Source: Anaerolineae bacterium (GTDB taxonomy: Bacteria > Chloroflexota > Anaerolineae > JAFGEY01). From it: DNA of 10,256 nt. The DNA lies in NCBI GenBank assembly GCA_016929205.1, contig JAFGJF010000300.1, positions 1 to 10,256 of the forward strand. Direction: 5' to 3'. Position 1 is the stretch's first letter. Each line of letters starts with the position of its first letter. Made by a program: the position numbers and the translations under genes. Below are positions 7,593 through 10,256 of this stretch, piece after piece. The notes beneath the pieces were generated by a model. That model had not been told where the DNA came from. It did no database searches and saw nothing but the letters and a program-made list of their open reading frames with translations.

Positions 7593-9242
7593 ATGCACGC
7601 GATCGCGCAGCACGTCGTTCACGAATGGTCTTTTTCTTCCACCCGGCGGTATGCCGATCCGTTCAACGAGGTCGAGCTGGATGTGCTGTTCAGCGGGCCG
7701 GAGGGAACCACGCAGCGTGTGCCGGCGTTTTGGGCCGGTGAGGGACTGTGGCGCGTGCGCTTTTCCACACCGCTGCCGGGTGTCTATAGTTATCAAACCA
7801 TCTGTTCCGATGCCCACAATGCCGACCTGCACGACCAGGTGGGCGAATTTGAGGTGACGCCATATCGGGATGATGCGGATGTACTCTATCCGAATGCCCT
7901 GCTCGCTCACGGCCCGCTGCGTGTCGCTACCGACCGCCGTCACCTGGAACACGCCGATGGCACGCCCTTTTTCTGGCTGGCCGATACCTGGTGGATGGGC
8001 TTGTGCCGGCGTCTGGACTGGCCGCGTGGTTTTCAGACCCTGGCCCTCGACCGCGTCGAAAAGGGGTTCACCGTCATCCAGATCGTCGCCGGGCCATACC
8101 CCGACATGCCCCAGTTCGACCCGCGCGGCGTCGGGGATGTATTCGATCCGTCCGAGGCCGGTTTCCCGTGGCAAGAGGACAACAGCCGGATCAATCCGGC
8201 CTATTTCGACGCGGCCGACCGGCGCATCCAATACCTGGTGGATGTGGGCTTGTCGCCCTGCATCGTCGGCTGCTGGGGCTATTACCTGCGCTTGATGGGC
8301 ATCGACCGGATCAAGCGGCACTGGCGCTACCTGGTGGCTCGTTACGGCGCATACCCGGTGATCTGGTGTCTCGCCGGCGAGCAGACGATGCCCTACTACC
8401 TTTCGCAGGACAAGCCGGCCGACGAGGCCTTCCAGCGGCAGGGCTGGAGTGAGGTGGCTGCCTACGTGCGCCAGGTCGATCCCTACCGGCGTCTGATCAC
8501 CGTCCATCCGGGCCAGGATGGGCGGGAGCAGATGTCGCCGCCGACCTTGATCGACCTGGAGATGCTGCAAACCGGGCACAGCGACCGCCAATCGCTGCCC
8601 AACACGGTCCAATCGGTGATCCGGGCCGTAGGACGAACGCCGGCGATGCCGGTGATCGACGCCGAAGTGTGTTATGAAGGGATCGGTGAAGCCAGCCGGC
8701 AGGAAGTGCAGCGGTTGATGTTCTGGGTGTGCATGCTCAACGGCGCGGCCGGGCACACTTATGGCGCAAACGGCATCTGGCAGATCAACACGCCGGAGCA
8801 GCCCTATGGGCCGTCACCGCACGGGCTGGCCTGGGGCAATACGCCCTGGCCGGAGGCCATGCGCTTGCCCGGCTCGCGGCAGGTCGGGTTGAGCAAGCGC
8901 CTGTTGGAGCGGTACGAGTGGTGGCGGTTCGAGCCGCACCCGGAATGGGTGGACCCACACTGGGACGAGAGCGACTATTTCCGGGCCTATGCCGCCGGCA
9001 TTCCGGGCCAACTGCGGGTGGTCTTTTGGCCGTCGACGTTCAGTTCCGGGTTAATCAAGCACATCGAGCCGGGCGTGCCATATCGCGCTTTTTTGTTCAA
9101 CCCGGTTAATGGCGATGAACTGCCCCTGGACGCTGTCGTGCCGGATGAAAACGGCGACTGGGCGCTGCCTATCGGCAACGCAGGCTGGCGGGTGATGCCG
9201 TTGTTCCAGGATTGGGTGCTGGTGATGGAGCGCATGGAATAG
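7593..9242 (+). CDS. Apiosidase-like glycoside hydrolase (DUF5060 + DUF4038 + C-terminal beta domain), predicted cytoplasmic
   Basis: A 549-residue protein with the three-part architecture of the apiosidase-like (DUF4038, GH140-related) family. Residues about 8-90 form a DUF5060-type beta-sandwich (HEWSF, YADPFNEVELDVLF, FWAGEGLWRVRF, GVYSYQTIC). Residues about 108-440 are the TIM barrel: PFFWLADTWWMGL, VIWCLAGEQTMPYYLS with Glu263, PVIDAEVCYEGIGEAS with Glu358, and GAAGHTYGANGIWQIN (384-399). Residues about 450-549 are the small C-terminal beta domain often labelled putative collagen-binding. Glu263 and Glu358 are the best catalytic candidates by position. Characterised relatives remove sugars such as apiose from plant polysaccharide side chains, but this family is broad and the substrate here is not determined. 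There is no signal peptide, so it probably acts on imported oligosaccharides or glycosides. It follows the secreted toroid gene by 175 nt and precedes the nucleosidase gene by 51 nt on the same strand. Confidence 0.9.
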   Translation: MHAIAQHVVHEWSFSSTRRYADPFNEVELDVLFSGPEGTTQRVPAFWAGEGLWRVRFSTPLPGVYSYQTICSDAHNADLHDQVGEFEVTPYRDDADVLYPNALLAHGPLRVATDRRHLEHADGTPFFWLADTWWMGLCRRLDWPRGFQTLALDRVEKGFTVIQIVAGPYPDMPQFDPRGVGDVFDPSEAGFPWQEDNSRINPAYFDAADRRIQYLVDVGLSPCIVGCWGYYLRLMGIDRIKRHWRYLVARYGAYPVIWCLAGEQTMPYYLSQDKPADEAFQRQGWSEVAAYVRQVDPYRRLITVHPGQDGREQMSPPTLIDLEMLQTGHSDRQSLPNTVQSVIRAVGRTPAMPVIDAEVCYEGIGEASRQEVQRLMFWVCMLNGAAGHTYGANGIWQINTPEQPYGPSPHGLAWGNTPWPEAMRLPGSRQVGLSKRLLERYEWWRFEPHPEWVDPHWDESDYFRAYAAGIPGQLRVVFWPSTFSSGLIKHIEPGVPYRAFLFNPVNGDELPLDAVVPDENGDWALPIGNAGWRVMPLFQDWVLVMERME

Positions 9243-9281
9243 ACATACCAGGAGGCCCGGCGTACCGGTGATGCAAACGTT

Positions 9282-9285
9282 GGAG
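9282..9285 (+). promoter_or_regulatory. Ribosome binding site of the nucleosidase-like gene
   Basis: GGAG stands 8 nt ahead of the ATG at 9294. It is a modest match but supports this start, which also places the family's first strand (TIGLIAAMPQE) at the N-terminus. Confidence 0.55.
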
Positions 9286-9293
9286 CAAAACAG

Positions 9294-10040
9294 ATGGAAA
9301 CCATAGGGCTCATCGCAGCGATGCCACAAGAGATCAAACCGGTCCTCCGCCGGGTTGGCAAGCGTGAACGCACCACCCTTGGCCCGTTCTCCTGCTATCG
9401 CTTCCAGTTGGCCAATCTGGATTGCCTGCTGGTCGAATCCGGCATAGGACTCAAACGTGCCATCGCTGCCACTCGCGAACTGCTGTCAGCGGCGAGGCCG
9501 TCGCTTCTGGTCTCTTTTGGGGTGGCTGGGGCCGTCAGAAATGATCTGCGGGTGGGGGATGTGGTCTTGGCCAGCGGTGCCTGCTTGCTGGACGAGGGCA
9601 TACCGGGTGCAGTCTTGCCTCTTGCCCCTTTCACCAATGCGGCCCGACAAGCGGCTACCCAGGCGATGAAACGTCGCGGCGCACGCCTGGTTGCTGGCAC
9701 GGCGCTCACCACGCTGGGCCCCCAGGTCGTCCGGGATCTGCCGCCAGCGACGGCCTATCCCGTTTTGGAAATGGAGACCGCTGGTATCGCACAGCTTGCG
9801 GCGGAACAGGGTATCCCGCTTTTTGCCCTGCGTGCGGTGAGTGACCTGGTCGAAGACGGGTTGCCCTTGAGCATCCAAGAGCTGACCGGCGAGGGATTGA
9901 CCCCGCGCATCGGCAAGATAGTCAAGTCTGTCCTGCGCCGCCCTCGCATTATTCCCCAGCTTGTGCGGCTGGCGTGGCACGTGGAGCAGGCCGCGGAGAA
10001 TCTGGCCATCGCGCTGCTCGCAATACTGGGCAGCATATAA
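9294..10040 (+). CDS. MTA/SAH nucleosidase-family (PNP/UDP phosphorylase superfamily) protein
   Basis: A 248-residue soluble enzyme of the nucleoside phosphorylase superfamily, closest in motif pattern to 5'-methylthioadenosine/S-adenosylhomocysteine nucleosidase (E. coli Mtn/Pfs, about 232 residues). The N-terminus GLIAAMPQE places Glu13 at the position of E. coli Glu12. SFGVAGAVRNDLRVGDVVLA (74-93) is the phosphate/ribose-side loop and strand. LEMETAG (158-164) supplies Glu161, equivalent to the ribose-binding Glu174, and RAVSD (180-184) supplies Asp184, equivalent to the catalytic Asp197. All key acids are thus present, suggesting an active enzyme that cleaves the glycosidic bond of adenine nucleosides. 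The C-terminus (about 215-248) is a basic then amphipathic helical tail beyond the E. coli end. Hopanoid-associated phosphorylase (HpnG-like) members are related, so exact substrate is less sure than family. It starts 51 nt after the apiosidase-like gene and could share its transcript. Confidence 0.87.
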   Translation: METIGLIAAMPQEIKPVLRRVGKRERTTLGPFSCYRFQLANLDCLLVESGIGLKRAIAATRELLSAARPSLLVSFGVAGAVRNDLRVGDVVLASGACLLDEGIPGAVLPLAPFTNAARQAATQAMKRRGARLVAGTALTTLGPQVVRDLPPATAYPVLEMETAGIAQLAAEQGIPLFALRAVSDLVEDGLPLSIQELTGEGLTPRIGKIVKSVLRRPRIIPQLVRLAWHVEQAAENLAIALLAILGSI

Positions 10041-10175
10041 GCGAGCCGCCAACCGATATTGGACAAAAACAGACGGCCAAAACTGACTATGCAATTTTCT
10101 GGGGTATGTTTTTGAACTTTAGCGCAGTCACCCACAACCGTGCGGACAATTGGGTAGGGATCTACTCAGTGTCGA

Positions 10176-10225
10176 GTCTCGTAAAGTCGTACCGGTCAAA
10201 GTCTCACAAAGTCGTACCGGTTTGA
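10176..10225 (+). repeat. Imperfect 25-bp direct repeat, two tandem copies
   Basis: Two adjacent 25-bp units begin at 10176 and 10201. Each starts GTCTC, and the first 21 bases differ only at two positions (GT versus AC). The shared core AAAGTCGTACCGGT (14 bp) is identical and ends in the palindrome ACCGGT. A further CAAAGTC at 10197-10203 repeats the start of the core, and GTCAAA (10195-10200) is inverted as TTTGAC (10221-10226). A 9-bp palindrome CGAGTCTCG (10173-10181) overlaps the left edge. The 25-bp period is not a multiple of three and the 10041-10256 gap shows no credible gene, so this looks non-coding: an operator pair, a dispersed intergenic repeat or the edge of a longer array cut by the window end. 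Confidence 0.75.
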
Positions 10226-10256
10226 CTGCGCAACCCTGTGTACCGCAGCCGATTGC

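Noticed and set aside
7311..8756. Open antisense frame of 481 codons opposite the end of the toroid gene and the apiosidase-like gene.
   Set aside because: Its translation is rich in His, Arg, Gln and Pro with no recognisable motif, and it crosses two well-supported genes. Long antisense frames are expected opposite GC-rich coding sequence.
9259..9268. CGTACCGGT before the nucleosidase-like gene, matching part of the repeat core at 10176-10225.
   Set aside because: Only nine bases are shared, without the flanking AAAGT part of the core, so chance is the simplest explanation.
10041..10225. A plus-strand 83-codon frame (from 9974) running through the right-hand repeat region.
   Set aside because: More than a quarter of it overlaps the nucleosidase gene in another frame, it has no ribosome binding site, and the 25-bp repeat period would shift the frame between copies.

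Overview
The window reads as a moderately GC-rich bacterial chromosome segment with seven protein-coding genes, all apparently intact except the first, which is cut by the left edge. There are no RNA genes, insertion sequences or CRISPR arrays that I can see. The gene types (an MacB/FtsX-type exporter, secreted VCBS-repeat and alpha/alpha-toroid proteins, a UDP-glucuronate-decarboxylase-like SDR enzyme, an apiosidase-like DUF4038 protein) and the C-terminal '[YF]LP[LV]xxK' endings of both secreted proteins suggest a member of Chloroflexota (Anaerolineae/Caldilineae-like). This assignment is an inference from remembered family patterns, not from a search.

Layout. Bases 1-2775 hold a two-gene ABC exporter: the 3' part of an ATPase gene, followed after 3 nt by a large FtsX-type permease. 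After a 245-nt gap comes a secreted seven-bladed beta-propeller protein (3021-4337). It converges on a leftward nucleotide-sugar SDR gene (4589-5536), which has its own recognisable promoter and a strong ribosome binding site. A 186-nt divergent intergenic region separates that gene from a rightward series: a secreted protein with an N-terminal beta-sandwich-like region and an alpha/alpha-toroid catalytic-like domain (5723-7417), a DUF5060/DUF4038 apiosidase-like glycosidase without signal peptide (7593-9242), and an MTA/SAH-nucleosidase-family enzyme (9294-10040). The last 216 bases hold no convincing gene but carry a 25-bp direct repeat.

How they may work together. The exporter pair is a clear functional unit (ATPase plus permease), with unknown substrate. 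The middle and right genes share a carbohydrate theme: making a nucleotide sugar, probably UDP-xylose, and possible glycan-active proteins inside and outside the cell. The gaps between them (about 50-250 nt) and the strand switch mean one operon is not shown. The nucleosidase-like gene is most simply a housekeeping salvage enzyme.

Several start codons were moved downstream of the longest open frame because a good Shine-Dalgarno sequence lies inside the frame just ahead of an internal ATG (3021, 5723, 7593).
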